Source of the DNA: Pseudomonas tritici
GTDB lineage: Bacteria; Pseudomonadota; Gammaproteobacteria; Pseudomonadales; Pseudomonadaceae
Length of the DNA: 64,000 bases
Direction: 5' to 3'
Assembly: GCF_014268275.3 (NCBI RefSeq)
Contig: NZ_CP077084.1
Location: 1,240,001 to 1,304,000, forward strand
Part shown: positions 17,696 to 27,701 of the stretch, piece by piece
Layout: each line of letters begins with the position of its first letter
How positions within the stretch are numbered: position 1 is the stretch's first letter
Translations under genes and position numbers: made by a program
Notes under the pieces: generated by a model
Told to the model about the DNA's origin: nothing
Database searches by the model: none
The model's input: only the letters and a program-made list of their open reading frames with translations

Positions 17696-18637
17696 ATGCT
17701 GGCAATTTTCCTCACCACCCTCACCATCACCGCGCCGGTGTTTGCCATGCTGTTCCTCGGTGTGCTGCTCAAGCGCATCAACTGGATCAACGACAACTTT
17801 ATCCACACGGCTTCGTCCCTGGTGTTCAACGTCACCATGCCGGCGTTGCTGTTCCTCGGCATCCTGCATGCCGACCTGCATTCGGCGCTCAAGCCGGGCT
17901 TGCTGATTTACTTTTCCGTCGCCACCTTGCTCAGCTTTGCCCTGGCCTGGGGCTGGGCGATCTTTCGATGCAAGCGTGAAGACCGAGGCATCTACACCCA
18001 AGGCGCGTTTCGCGGCAACAACGGGGTGATCGGCCTGGCGCTCGCGGCCAGTATGTACGGCGACTACGGTATCTCCCTCGGCGCGATCCTCGCGGCGCTG
18101 GTGATCCTGTTCTACAACACGCTGTCGACCATTGTGCTGGCGGTGTACAGCCCGGTGATCAAGTCCGACCCGTGGAGCATTTTCAAAAGTGTGGTGGCCA
18201 ACCCGCTGATCATCAGTGTGATCGTGGCTGCGCCGTTCGCCTATTTTCAAATCGGCCTGCCGGGCTGGCTGGAAAAATCCCTGCAGTACCTGGCAGACAC
18301 TACGTTGCCACTGGCGTTGATCTGCATTGGCGGCACGTTGTCCCTGGCGGCATTGCGCAAGAGCGGCAACATGGCGTTGAGCGCGAGCTTGATGAAAATG
18401 GTCTGGCTCCCGGTCGTCGCCACTCTGGGGGCATGGTTGCTTGGCTTCCGAGGGCCAGAGTTGGGGATTTTGTTCCTGTACTTCGGCGCACCCACCGCCG
18501 CTGCAAGCTTCGTGATGGCCAGGGCGGCTGACGGTAACCATGAATTGGCGGCGGCGATTATCGTGATCACCACCTTGATGGCGGCGGTGACTACGAATAT
18601 CGGGATTTTTGTGTTGCAGGCGGGTGGTTGGATCTGA
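17696..18637 (+). CDS. AEC family transporter (auxin efflux carrier-like permease)
   Basis: A 313-residue integral membrane protein with about ten helices. Family landmarks are LLKRINWINDNF after helix 1, VFNVTMPALLF, the helix-breaking FRGNNGVIGLALA, and the C-terminal PTAAASFVMARA motif. AEC/MdcF-like permeases carry organic or amino acids; the substrate cannot be read. The ATG at 17696 is preceded by AAGG at moderate spacing; the frame upstream runs into the REP and is not coding. Confidence 0.9.
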   Translation: MLAIFLTTLTITAPVFAMLFLGVLLKRINWINDNFIHTASSLVFNVTMPALLFLGILHADLHSALKPGLLIYFSVATLLSFALAWGWAIFRCKREDRGIYTQGAFRGNNGVIGLALAASMYGDYGISLGAILAALVILFYNTLSTIVLAVYSPVIKSDPWSIFKSVVANPLIISVIVAAPFAYFQIGLPGWLEKSLQYLADTTLPLALICIGGTLSLAALRKSGNMALSASLMKMVWLPVVATLGAWLLGFRGPELGILFLYFGAPTAAASFVMARAADGNHELAAAIIVITTLMAAVTTNIGIFVLQAGGWI

Positions 18638-18661
18638 GAGTGGCGGTGTGGTTCAGGGCCA

Positions 18662-18737
18662 ATCGCAGGCAAGCCAGCTCCCACACTTTCAATGTATTCA
18701 CAAATCAGAATGTGGGAGCTGGCTTGCCTGCGATAGC
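18662..18737. repeat. REPIN, tails-in polarity (spacer TTCACAAATCA)
   Basis: Arms GCAGGCAAGCCAGCTCCCAC and GTGGGAGCTGGCTTGCCTGC with their GTGGGAG ends inward, and spacer ending TTCACAAATCAGA. It is the sister of the element at 3068-3142. Confidence 0.9.
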
Positions 18738-18747
18738 TATTTAAAAG

Positions 18748-19131
18748 TCACTGCTTATCGGCCTGATACGCCTCAATCACTTCCTGTGCCGCCCGAAACG
18801 CATCAATCGCCGCCGGCACACCGGCATACACCGCGCAATGCAGCAGCGCTTCGCGGATCTCTTCCACGGTGCAACCATTATTCAGAGCGCCCCGCACATG
18901 GCCCTTGAGTTCCTGCGGGCACTTGAGTGCGGTCAGGGCGGCGAGGGTGATCAGGCTGCGGGTTTTCAGCGGCAACCCTTCGCGGTTCCATACACTGCCC
19001 CAGGCATGTTCGTTGACGAAGTCCTGCAGCGGCTGGGTGAACTCGGTGGCATTGCCCAGGGCGCGGTCGACGAACACATCGCCCATGACCTGGCGACGCA
19101 TTTCAACCCCGGGCTTTTTCTGATCGGTCAT
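18748..19131 (-). CDS. Carboxymuconolactone decarboxylase family protein
   Basis: A 127-residue CMD/AhpD-like protein resembling PcaC (MRRQVMGDVFVDRAL, FTQPLQDFVNEHAWGSVW, LKTRSLITLAALTALKCPQELKGHVRGALNNGCTVEEIREAL). The family acts either as 4-carboxymuconolactone decarboxylase in protocatechuate degradation or as a peroxidase-like protein. A single Cys precedes PQELKGH and there is no CXXC, so the AhpD disulfide chemistry is unlikely. No other pca genes are nearby, so the pathway role is open. ATG at 19131 overlaps the exchanger stop (ATGA) and has AGAGGGA upstream. Confidence 0.85.
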   Translation of the reverse strand: MTDQKKPGVEMRRQVMGDVFVDRALGNATEFTQPLQDFVNEHAWGSVWNREGLPLKTRSLITLAALTALKCPQELKGHVRGALNNGCTVEEIREALLHCAVYAGVPAAIDAFRAAQEVIEAYQADKQ

Positions 19132-20174
19132 TGCGATTCCCTCTTGTGTTGGCGGCGCCAGGCTCGCAGCGTGCTGAACAACAGAAAAGCCACCAGCACT
19201 GGCAGGACATAAAACAACATCAGTTGCTCGAGCTTGTTGGCCAGGGGCATTCCGGTGGTGAACGCCATCACGTGCAGCCCGTACGCCAGGTACAGGCCCA
19301 GCAGCACCAAGCCTTCGGCGCGGGTCAGGCGGTAGCCGGTATAGAACATCGGCAGGCACAGCACCACGACAGCGAGCATCACCGGCAGGTCGAAGTCCAG
19401 GGCGTTGGGCGATACTGACAGCGGCGAAGGGGCGAGCATGGCGGTCAAGCCCAAGACGCCAAGCAGATTGAACAGGTTGCTGCCGATCACATTGCCCACG
19501 GCAATTTCCCGCTGCCCGCGCAGGGCGGCAATCAGCGAAGTCGCCAGGCACGGCAGCGAGGTGCCGACGCCGATCAGTGTCAGGCCAATCACACGCTCCG
19601 ACAGGCCCAGATCGCCCGCCACATCCACCGCCGCGCCCAGCAGCAAATGCCCAGCCAGCACCAGGATCAACAACCCGCTGAGCATCTGCAGCACGCTGCT
19701 CAGCCAGGGTGCGCGGGCCACTGTGTCCAGCGTACGTGGGCGGCGAGAGTGACGGGTCTGGTAGTGCAAAACGCCGAGGTAAGCAGCCAGGGCCACGAGC
19801 AGCAACAGGCCGTCGGTGGGCGTAAGCTCTTCATTGGCCGCCAGGGTAAACACCAGCAGCCCGGCCAGGATCATCACTGGGATGTCCAGGCGCACCAGCT
19901 GGCGCGAGACTCGCAGCGGAATGATCAGCGCCGACAGGCCCAGGGTCACCAGGATGTTGAAGATGCTGCTGCCGATTACGCTGCCCACGGCGATGTCTGT
20001 ATTGCCCGCCAGGGTGGCCTGCAGGCTGACGGTCATCTGTGGCGCGCTGCTGCCGAAGGAGACGATCGTCAGGCCGATGATCAGCGGCCGTACCTTGAGG
20101 CTTGCGGCCAGGCGCACGGCCGCGCGCACCAGGATTTCGGCGCCGATGATCAGTAGCAGCAGGCCGCTGACCAA
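19128..20174 (-). CDS. Sodium/calcium exchanger-type (CaCA superfamily) membrane protein with altered alpha repeats
   Basis: About 348 residues, ten membrane helices in two homologous halves, with alpha repeats SFGSSAPQMTVS and GVGTSLPCLATS followed by the GN.IGSN.FN motifs (VGSVIGSSIFN, VGNVIGSNLFN). Canonical YrbG/NCX proteins have Glu after the Pro (SxPE); here it is Gln (CAG) and Cys (TGC). Start uncertain: TTG at 20174 is used, but the frame stays open with family-like hydrophobic sequence to a CTG at 20222, directly after the rlpA-like stop. Cotranscribed with the CMD gene. Confidence 0.82.
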   Translation of the reverse strand: MVSGLLLLIIGAEILVRAAVRLAASLKVRPLIIGLTIVSFGSSAPQMTVSLQATLAGNTDIAVGSVIGSSIFNILVTLGLSALIIPLRVSRQLVRLDIPVMILAGLLVFTLAANEELTPTDGLLLLVALAAYLGVLHYQTRHSRRPRTLDTVARAPWLSSVLQMLSGLLILVLAGHLLLGAAVDVAGDLGLSERVIGLTLIGVGTSLPCLATSLIAALRGQREIAVGNVIGSNLFNLLGVLGLTAMLAPSPLSVSPNALDFDLPVMLAVVVLCLPMFYTGYRLTRAEGLVLLGLYLAYGLHVMAFTTGMPLANKLEQLMLFYVLPVLVAFLLFSTLRAWRRQHKRESQ

Positions 20175-20232
20175 TTCCAGCAGGCTCCAGGGCGAGAGGG
20201 CGGTTAATCCAAAAATGGCCAGGGCTCCATCG

Positions 20233-20604
20233 TCAGTTGCTCAAGGCTTGTACGCGCACTCGCGCCGTACCGCTGCTGATCATGCCTAGCTGCTCGGCAG
20301 CCTTGCGTGAAAGATCGATCAAGCGCCCACGGGTGTGCGGGCCGCGATCATTGATGCGGACAACCACGGATTTGTCGTTGTCGAGATTGGTGACCTTGAC
20401 CTGGGTACCGAACGGTAAGCGCCGGTGGGCGGCGGTCAGGCCGTATTGGTTGAAGGGTTCACCGCTGGCAGTCTTATTGCCGTGGTGTTTGGCGCCGTAA
20501 TAGGAGGCGGTGCCGGTTTCGTCATAGCCGTTGGGGTTGATGACGCCGTTGGCGCAGCCGGCCAGTAGAGAGAACAAGGCCAGTAGGCCGAGTAGACGCT
20601 TCAT
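20233..20604 (-). CDS. rlpA: RlpA-like septal ring lipoprotein (double-psi beta-barrel)
   Basis: A 123-residue lipoprotein with lipobox LLAGC (Cys about residue 18) and a DPBB domain: [68 protein letters not shown]. The catalytic His (AAHR) and Asp (NDRGP) of RlpA lytic transglycosylases, which cleave denuded glycans, are present. It lacks the C-terminal SPOR domain of full RlpA, so it is a short paralogue. ATG at 20604 is preferred over the TTG two codons upstream. Confidence 0.87.
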   Translation of the reverse strand: MKRLLGLLALFSLLAGCANGVINPNGYDETGTASYYGAKHHGNKTASGEPFNQYGLTAAHRRLPFGTQVKVTNLDNDKSVVVRINDRGPHTRGRLIDLSRKAAEQLGMISSGTARVRVQALSN

Positions 20605-20627
20605 TTTCAAGATGCCCCCGTCACAAA

Positions 20628-20716
20628 TGTGGGAGCGGGCTTGCTCGCGAATGCGGTGTGTCAGCTAAATATTCATTTACTGATCCACCGCATTCGCGAG
20701 CAAGCCCGCTCCCACA
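20628..20716. repeat. REPIN of the GTGGGAGCGGGCTTGCTCGCG variety
   Basis: Perfectly inverted arms TGTGGGAGCGGGCTTGCTCG.. and ..CGAGCAAGCCCGCTCCCACA with CGAATGCGGT / ACCGCATTCG inner ends around a ~30-base spacer. It lies downstream of gatB and upstream of the RlpA-like gene. Confidence 0.9.
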
Positions 20717-20763
20717 GGGGGTCCGAGTAGAGCATGAAATCTCCCCCGGACCATTCATTGCTA

Positions 20764-22209
20764 TCAGCCTTCAAGCTTGCTTTTCAGCAGCTCGTTCACT
20801 TGTTGCGGGTTGGCCTTGCCTTTGGAGGCTTTCATCGCCTGGCCCACAAAGAAGCCGAACATCTTGCCGCGCTTGGCTTCGTCTGACGCACGGTATTGCT
20901 CGACCTGCTCGGCATTGGCCGCGAGCATTTCATCCAGAACGGCCGAAATCGCGCCGCTGTCGGTGACTTGCTTGAGGCCACGCTTCTCGATGATCTCGTC
21001 CGCGCTGCCTTCACCGCTGGCCATGGCTTCAAACACGGTCTTGGCGATTTTGCCGGAGATGGTGTTGTCCTTGATGCGCAGCAGCATGCCGCCCAGTTGC
21101 TCGGCGGTGACTGGCGCTTCGTCTATTTCCAGGCCCTGCTTGTTCAGCAGGCTGCCCAGCTCAACCATCACCCAGTTGGCCGCCAGCTTGGCGTCACCGG
21201 CAATGCTCACGACTTTTTCAAAGTAGTTGGCTTGTTCGCGGCTGGAGGCCAAAACGCTGGCATCGTAGACCGATAGGCCGAACTGCTCCTGGAAGCGCTC
21301 GCGTTTTTGCTGCGGCAGCTCCGGCAGGGTGGTGCGCACGTCATTGAGGAACGAGTCTTCGATGACCACCGGCAACAGGTCCGGATCGGGGAAGTAACGG
21401 TAGTCGTTGGCTTCCTCTTTGCTGCGCATGGCGCGGGTTTCGTCTTTGTTCGGGTCGTACAGGCGGGTTTGCTGGATGACCTTGCCGCCGTCTTCGATCA
21501 GTTCGATCTGGCGACGCACTTCGCTGTTGATCGCCTTCTCGATGAAGCGGAACGAGTTGACGTTCTTGATCTCGCAGCGGGTGCCGTACTCGGATTGGCC
21601 CTTGGGACGGATCGACACGTTGCAGTCGCAGCGCAGCGAGCCTTCGGCCATGTTGCCGTCGCAGATGCCCAGGTAGCGCACCAGCGCGTGGATCGTCTTG
21701 ACGTAGGCCACGGCTTCCTTGGCGCTGCGCATGTCCGGCTCGGAGACGATTTCCAGCAGCGGCGTGCCGGCGCGGTTCAGGTCGATACCGGTCGCGCCCG
21801 GGAATTCTTCGTGCAGGCTCTTGCCAGCATCTTCTTCCAGGTGGGCGCGGGTGACGCCGACGCGCTTGATGGTGCCGTCTTCCAGAGGAATGTCCAGGTG
21901 GCCCTTGCCGACGATCGGCAATTCCATCTGGCTGATCTGGTAGCCCTTGGGCAGGTCCGGGTAAAAGTAGTTCTTGCGCGCGAACACGTTGTGCTGGCCG
22001 ATCTCGGCGTCAATCGCCAGGCCGAACATCACCGCCATGCGCACCGCTTCCTGGTTCAGCACCGGCAGTACACCGGGCATGCCCAGGTCTACCAGGCTGG
22101 CCTGGGTGTTGGGCTCGGAGCCGAACGTGGTGGCGCTACCGGAGAAAATCTTCGATTGGGTGGCGAGCTGGGTATGAATCTCCAGCCCGATCACAACTTC
22201 CCATTGCAT
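20764..22209 (-). CDS. gatB: Asp-tRNA(Asn)/Glu-tRNA(Gln) amidotransferase subunit B
   Basis: A 481-residue GatB. N-terminal [36 protein letters not shown] and the [10 protein letters not shown] metal/tRNA region are typical, and the C-terminal YqeY-like tail domain covers residues ~330-481. It activates the misacylated Asp- or Glu-tRNA by phosphorylation so that GatA-derived ammonia can amidate it. Pseudomonads need this route for Asn-tRNA(Asn). It is last in gatC-gatA-gatB. Confidence 0.97.
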   Translation of the reverse strand: MQWEVVIGLEIHTQLATQSKIFSGSATTFGSEPNTQASLVDLGMPGVLPVLNQEAVRMAVMFGLAIDAEIGQHNVFARKNYFYPDLPKGYQISQMELPIVGKGHLDIPLEDGTIKRVGVTRAHLEEDAGKSLHEEFPGATGIDLNRAGTPLLEIVSEPDMRSAKEAVAYVKTIHALVRYLGICDGNMAEGSLRCDCNVSIRPKGQSEYGTRCEIKNVNSFRFIEKAINSEVRRQIELIEDGGKVIQQTRLYDPNKDETRAMRSKEEANDYRYFPDPDLLPVVIEDSFLNDVRTTLPELPQQKRERFQEQFGLSVYDASVLASSREQANYFEKVVSIAGDAKLAANWVMVELGSLLNKQGLEIDEAPVTAEQLGGMLLRIKDNTISGKIAKTVFEAMASGEGSADEIIEKRGLKQVTDSGAISAVLDEMLAANAEQVEQYRASDEAKRGKMFGFFVGQAMKASKGKANPQQVNELLKSKLEG

Positions 22210-22219
22210 AGTGTTGTCC

Positions 22220-23671
22220 TCAGAAGCCGGTAGGGGTGCGGGTGTGCCAGTCGGTGTTCAACTGGTACTGGTGCGCCACATTGAGCAGGCGGCCTTCCTG
22301 GAAATACGGGGCGAGCAATTGCACGCCCACCGGCAGGCCATCGACGAAACCGGCAGGCATGGACAAGCCCGGCAAGCCCGCGAGGTTGGCGGTGATGGTG
22401 TACAGGTCTTCCAGGTACTCGGCGATCGGGTCGCCGGTCTTGGCACCGATCTTCCAGGCCGGGTTCGGCGTGGTTGGACCGAGGATCACGTCGACGTCTT
22501 CAAAGGCAGCCATGAAGTCGTTCTTGATCAGGCGACGGATTTTCTGCGCCTTCAGGTAGTAAGCGTCGTAGTAGCCAGCCGACAGGGCGTAGGCGCCGAC
22601 CATGATGCGGCGTTGCACTTCGGCACCGAAGCCTTCGCCACGTGAGCGCTTATAAAGGTCGGTGAGGTCTTTCGGGTTTTCGCAGCGGTAGCCGAAGCGC
22701 ACGCCATCGAAGCGCGACAGGTTGGATGACGCTTCTGCCGGGGCGATTACGTAGTACGCAGGAATCGCGTGCTGGTTGTTCGGCAGGCTGATTTCCTTGA
22801 TCACAGCACCGAGGCTTTCCAGCGTCTTGACGCTGTTGTGCACCAGCTCCGCGATACGCGGGTCGAGGCCAGCGCTGAAGTATTCCTTTGGCACGCCGAT
22901 GCGCAGGCCTTTGAGCGAGGTGTTAAGGCTGGCGCTGTAGTCCGGCACGGGCTCATCGATGCTGGTGGAGTCCTGTTTATCGAAGCCTGCCATGCCTTGT
23001 AACAAAATCGCGCAGTCTTCGGCCGTGCGTGCCAGAGGGCCACCCTGATCAAGGCTGGACGCGTAGGCGATCATGCCCCAGCGGGAAACGCGACCGTACG
23101 TCGGCTTCAAACCGGTGAGGTTGGTGAACGCGGCCGGCTGGCGAATCGAGCCGCCGGTGTCGGTGGCGGTGGCGGCGGGCAGGAAGCGCGCAGCCACTGC
23201 GGCAGCCGAACCACCGGAGGAACCGCCGGGCACGTGGTCCAGGTTCCAGGGGTTTTTTACTGCGCCGTAGTAGCTCGACTCGTTGGCCGAACCCATGGCG
23301 AATTCGTCCATGTTGGTCTTGCCCAGGGTCACGGCGCCGGCGGCGGCCAGCTTGGACACCACGGTGGCGTCGTAGGGCGCCTTGAAGTTGTCGAGCATCT
23401 TCGAGCCGCAGCTGGTGCGAATGCCCTGGGTGCAGAACAAGTCCTTGTGGGCAATAGGTGCGCCCAGCAGCGCGCCATTTTCACCGTTGGCGCGACGTGC
23501 GTCGGCAGCCTTTGCCTGGCTCAAGGCCAGCTCTTCGGTGAGGCTGATGAAGCTGTTAACCTTTGGATCAAGCTCGGCGATACGCGCAAGCAGGGTCTTG
23601 GTCAGCTCTTCGGAAGAAAACTTTTTTTCGGCGAGACCGCGGGCGATCTCGGCCAGAGTCATGTGATGCAT
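22220..23671 (-). CDS. gatA: Asp-tRNA(Asn)/Glu-tRNA(Gln) amidotransferase subunit A
   Basis: A 483-residue amidase-signature protein. The Lys76 (APIAHKD) - Ser151 (GGSSGG) - Ser175 (DTGGSIR) triad is intact, with the usual ~24-residue spacing. It hydrolyses glutamine and channels ammonia to GatB. It is the middle gene of the gatCAB operon, 16 bases after gatC and 10 bases before gatB. Confidence 0.97.
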   Translation of the reverse strand: MHHMTLAEIARGLAEKKFSSEELTKTLLARIAELDPKVNSFISLTEELALSQAKAADARRANGENGALLGAPIAHKDLFCTQGIRTSCGSKMLDNFKAPYDATVVSKLAAAGAVTLGKTNMDEFAMGSANESSYYGAVKNPWNLDHVPGGSSGGSAAAVAARFLPAATATDTGGSIRQPAAFTNLTGLKPTYGRVSRWGMIAYASSLDQGGPLARTAEDCAILLQGMAGFDKQDSTSIDEPVPDYSASLNTSLKGLRIGVPKEYFSAGLDPRIAELVHNSVKTLESLGAVIKEISLPNNQHAIPAYYVIAPAEASSNLSRFDGVRFGYRCENPKDLTDLYKRSRGEGFGAEVQRRIMVGAYALSAGYYDAYYLKAQKIRRLIKNDFMAAFEDVDVILGPTTPNPAWKIGAKTGDPIAEYLEDLYTITANLAGLPGLSMPAGFVDGLPVGVQLLAPYFQEGRLLNVAHQYQLNTDWHTRTPTGF

Positions 23672-23687
23672 TGCAGGCTCTTTCCCT

Positions 23688-23975
23688 TTAGTCGATGACT
23701 TTCGGAACCAGGTACAGGCCGTTTTCGACCGCTGGCGCGATGGACTGGTAAGCCTCGCGATTATTACGCTCGGTCACGACGTCTGCGCGCAGGCGCTGGC
23801 TGGCTTCCAGTGGATGAGCCAGGGGCTCGATGCCGTCGGTATTCACGGCCTGCATTTGGTCGACCAGCCCGAGAATACTGTTCAGGGCTGCGGTGGTCTG
23901 TGGAAGATCGGCATCATTAAGGCCAAGCGAGGCCAGATGCGCGATTTTTTCCACGTCGGAGCGTTCAAGTGTCAT
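23688..23975 (-). CDS. gatC: Asp-tRNA(Asn)/Glu-tRNA(Gln) amidotransferase subunit C
   Basis: A 95-residue GatC ([46 protein letters not shown]), the belt-like subunit that stabilises the GatA-GatB interface. It is the first gene of the operon, divergent from mreB across 210 bases that must hold both promoters; no strong consensus promoter stands out there. Confidence 0.96.
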   Translation of the reverse strand: MTLERSDVEKIAHLASLGLNDADLPQTTAALNSILGLVDQMQAVNTDGIEPLAHPLEASQRLRADVVTERNNREAYQSIAPAVENGLYLVPKVID

Positions 23976-24173
23976 GGGAATCTCCAGTGGAAAACAGAAC
24001 GGAGGCTGTCCGTGTGTTAGATTGTCGGAACACTACCGCATTTCTACGGTCTTACGGCCGCGATTGTGGGGGTTGGTGCACAGAAAGTCGGCCAATTTAG
24101 CACATTGGCGCCTTGCCCAAAATCCCTGTCGTTGTTAGAGTTTGCCGCACTTTTTTACCCACGCGTTGCCTAG

Positions 24174-25223
<1,050 letters not shown>

Positions 25224-25254
25224 GTCGTTGCTGGTAAGCCCATGTTTCGCCCGC

Positions 25255-25278
25255 AGGCAGCACTTTGCAGTGCTGCCT
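25255..25278 (+). promoter_or_regulatory. Hairpin between mreB and mreC
   Basis: AGGCAGCAC-TTTGCA-GTGCTGCCT is a perfect 9-bp stem in the 140-base gap. It has only a broken T-rich tail (GTTGGCGTTTATCTTC), so it may attenuate or protect the abundant mreB mRNA from the lower-expressed mreC part rather than fully terminate. Confidence 0.5.
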
Positions 25279-25363
25279 GTTGGCGTTTATCTTCTTCAAT
25301 CTGCATCCAGGCCGGTTAGATGCCGTATGAATAAAGAGAACATTTGCCTGGGAGGAGCGGCCT

Positions 25364-26494
25364 ATTAAACCGCTTTTCGCCAAAGGCCCCTCATTGGGCG
25401 TGCGCCTGTTGGTGCTGGTCGTGCTTTCGGTCGCGCTGATGGTGGTCGATGCTCGCTTTGCACTGCTTAAGCCCGTGCGCAGCCAAATGTCGCTGGTGTT
25501 GATGCAGACCTACTGGATCACCGACCTGCCGCAACGTCTGTACCAGGGCGTGGCCAGCCAATTTGGCAGCCGCACTGAGCTGGTTGCCGAAAATGAAAAA
25601 CTCAAGACCGAAAACCTGCTGTTGCAGGGGCGCATGCAAAAGCTCGCGGCCCTCACCGAGCAGAACGTTCGGCTGCGCGAGTTGCTCAATTCCTCCGCGC
25701 TGGTCAACGAAAAGGTCGAAGTGGCCGAGTTGATCGGCATGGACCCCAACCCCTTCACCCACCGCATCATCATCAACAAGGGTGAGCGCGACGGTGTGGT
25801 CCTCGGCCAGCCGGTGCTTGATGCACGTGGCCTGATGGGCCAGGTGGTTGAGCTGATGCCCTACACCTCGCGGGTATTGCTGCTGACGGACACCACCCAC
25901 AGCATTCCGGTGCAGGTCAACCGCAACGGCCTGCGTGCGATTGCCAGCGGCACCGGCAACCCCGAGCGCCTGGAACTGCGCCATGTGGCCGATACCGCCG
26001 ACATCAAGGAAGGCGACCTGTTGGTCAGCTCCGGCCTGGGTCAGCGGTTCCCAGCGGGTTATCCGGTGGCGACGGTGAAGGAAGTGATCCACGATTCCGG
26101 TCAGCCGTTCGCCATTGTGCGTGCCGTGCCGACTGCCGCCTTGAACCGCAGCCGCTACCTGCTGCTGGTGTTCAGCGACAACCGCACCCCGGAAGAGCGC
26201 GCCAACGACGCCGCCCAGGCCCAGGAAGCGGAAGACCAGAAGAACGGCACTGCGCCGATCATTCCGGCCACCGTGCCCAAGCCTGCTCCGGCTACGCCTG
26301 CGGTGGCCCCGGCAGTGGCGGCGCCTGTTGCTACCTCAGTCAAGCCTGCTGCGCACCCGGTCAAACCGGCCGCGACCAAACCACCCGCGTCGACGCCGGC
26401 CGCCGCAACACCCGCGACTAAACCGCCTGCTGCTGCCCCGGCCACGCGCCCGGCAGCTACCGCCCCGGCAACCACGCGGCAGAGGGAAGAATAA
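25364..26494 (+). CDS. mreC: Rod-shape-determining protein MreC (probable ATT start)
   Basis: 376 residues if translation starts at ATT 25364: the predicted N terminus IKPLFAKGPSLGVRLL matches the usual MreC start MKPLFAKGPS.., and GGGAGG lies 8 bases upstream. No ATG, GTG or TTG occurs between the previous in-frame stop and this codon; the next alternative, TTG 25394, would remove ten conserved residues. A membrane helix (~12-30), a coiled coil (~62-100) and the beta-rich MreC core follow. The last ~80 residues are a Pro/Ala/Thr tail. MreC is a periplasmic scaffold for PBP2/RodA. Confidence 0.9.
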   Translation: MKPLFAKGPSLGVRLLVLVVLSVALMVVDARFALLKPVRSQMSLVLMQTYWITDLPQRLYQGVASQFGSRTELVAENEKLKTENLLLQGRMQKLAALTEQNVRLRELLNSSALVNEKVEVAELIGMDPNPFTHRIIINKGERDGVVLGQPVLDARGLMGQVVELMPYTSRVLLLTDTTHSIPVQVNRNGLRAIASGTGNPERLELRHVADTADIKEGDLLVSSGLGQRFPAGYPVATVKEVIHDSGQPFAIVRAVPTAALNRSRYLLLVFSDNRTPEERANDAAQAQEAEDQKNGTAPIIPATVPKPAPATPAVAPAVAAPVATSVKPAAHPVKPAATKPPASTPAAATPATKPPAAAPATRPAATAPATTRQREE

Positions 26495-26982
26495 TGGCCG
26501 GTACTCATTCGCAAAACGGCTGGATCGTCTGGCTGACCTTCGCCATCGGCCTGCTGCTCAGCGTTTCGCCGCTGCCACAGTTCATGGAAATCCTGCGCCC
26601 GCTCTGGCTGGCGTTGCTGCTGGCTTTCTGGTCGCTGAACCTGCCGCATAAAGTCGGCATGGTCACCGCCATGTTCCTGGGCTTGGCGGAAGATGTGCTC
26701 TATGGCACCTTGCTGGGCCAGAACGCATTGATCCTGACCCTGATCACTTTCCTGGTGCTGTCGTTGCAGCAGCGTCTGCGCATGTTCCCGATGTGGCAGC
26801 AGTGCCTGGTGATCCTGGTGATTTTCGGCCTGGCGCAGCTTGTTCAGCTGTGGCTCAGCGCCTTGACCGGTAACCGGCAGCCGACCTTGGCGCTGGTATT
26901 GCCGGCCCTGGTCAGCGCCTTGCTGTGGCCGTGGATCAGTTTTGGCCTGCGTGGGTTGCGTCGTCGCTATAAGATCAATTGA
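26494..26982 (+). CDS. mreD: Rod-shape-determining protein MreD
   Basis: A 162-residue inner membrane protein with five to six helices (WLTFAIGLLLSVSPLPQFMEILRPLW, MVTAMFLGLAEDVLYGTLLGQNAL). Its start overlaps the mreC stop by one base (TAATG). It works with MreC and RodA in elongation. It is followed by maf after about 50 bases. Confidence 0.95.
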   Translation: MAGTHSQNGWIVWLTFAIGLLLSVSPLPQFMEILRPLWLALLLAFWSLNLPHKVGMVTAMFLGLAEDVLYGTLLGQNALILTLITFLVLSLQQRLRMFPMWQQCLVILVIFGLAQLVQLWLSALTGNRQPTLALVLPALVSALLWPWISFGLRGLRRRYKIN

Positions 26983-27033
26983 ATGGATTGCGAGGCTCTG
27001 CCTGGTTATCGAACCCTACAGGGAGAGTCTGCA

Positions 27034-27630
27034 ATGAATTCGCTTTACCTGGCCTCGGGCTCACCGAGGCGGCGTGAACTGCTGACCCAGATCGGTGTGC
27101 CTTTCACCGTGGTCAGCGCCGCCATTGATGAAACCCCTCTCACAAACGAATCTGCTGTTTCCTACGTCGAGCGTTTAGCGCGGGGCAAGGCAGCGGCGGG
27201 TTTTGCTGCGCTTGAACACCCTGCTGGCGCCTGTGTGCTGGGGGCCGACACTGCCGTGATCGTCGATGGCCAGATCCTCGGCAAACCTGTGGACCAGGCC
27301 GATGCCTTGGCGATGTTGATGGCCCTGTCGGGGCGTGAACACGAAGTGCTCACCGCCATATCCCTTACCGACGGCCAGCGTTGCGAAACCCGATGTGTCA
27401 GCAGTCGTGTGCTTTTTCGTGGGATTTCTGTCGAGGAGGCTACAACCTACTGGCACAGTGGTGAACCTCAGGACAAAGCAGGCAGCTATGCTATCCAAGG
27501 GTTGGGTTCGGTGTTTGTCGCCGGCCTCAATGGCAGTTATTCCGCCGTGGTAGGGCTGCCGGTGTGCGAAACCGCGCAACTGCTCGACCAATTCGGCATA
27601 CCCTGTTGGCAAAACCTTACCGCGCGCTGA
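27034..27630 (+). CDS. maf: Maf family nucleoside triphosphate pyrophosphatase (YhdE type)
   Basis: A 198-residue Maf protein. [14 protein letters not shown] is the signature N-terminal motif; [17 protein letters not shown] contains the catalytic Asp; [12 protein letters not shown] follows. YhdE-type Maf proteins hydrolyse dTTP, UTP and modified pyrimidine nucleotides, and can slow division when overproduced. GGGAGAGTCTGCA precedes the ATG at 27034. The location between mreD and rng is the conserved order. Confidence 0.94.
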   Translation: MNSLYLASGSPRRRELLTQIGVPFTVVSAAIDETPLTNESAVSYVERLARGKAAAGFAALEHPAGACVLGADTAVIVDGQILGKPVDQADALAMLMALSGREHEVLTAISLTDGQRCETRCVSSRVLFRGISVEEATTYWHSGEPQDKAGSYAIQGLGSVFVAGLNGSYSAVVGLPVCETAQLLDQFGIPCWQNLTAR

Positions 27631-27701
27631 ACGCCGTTATTGGCGCGCCCAGCCTTAAGCGACCGGTCACTATTGTGAAAACGCCTGAACGAGACCCAGC
27701 C

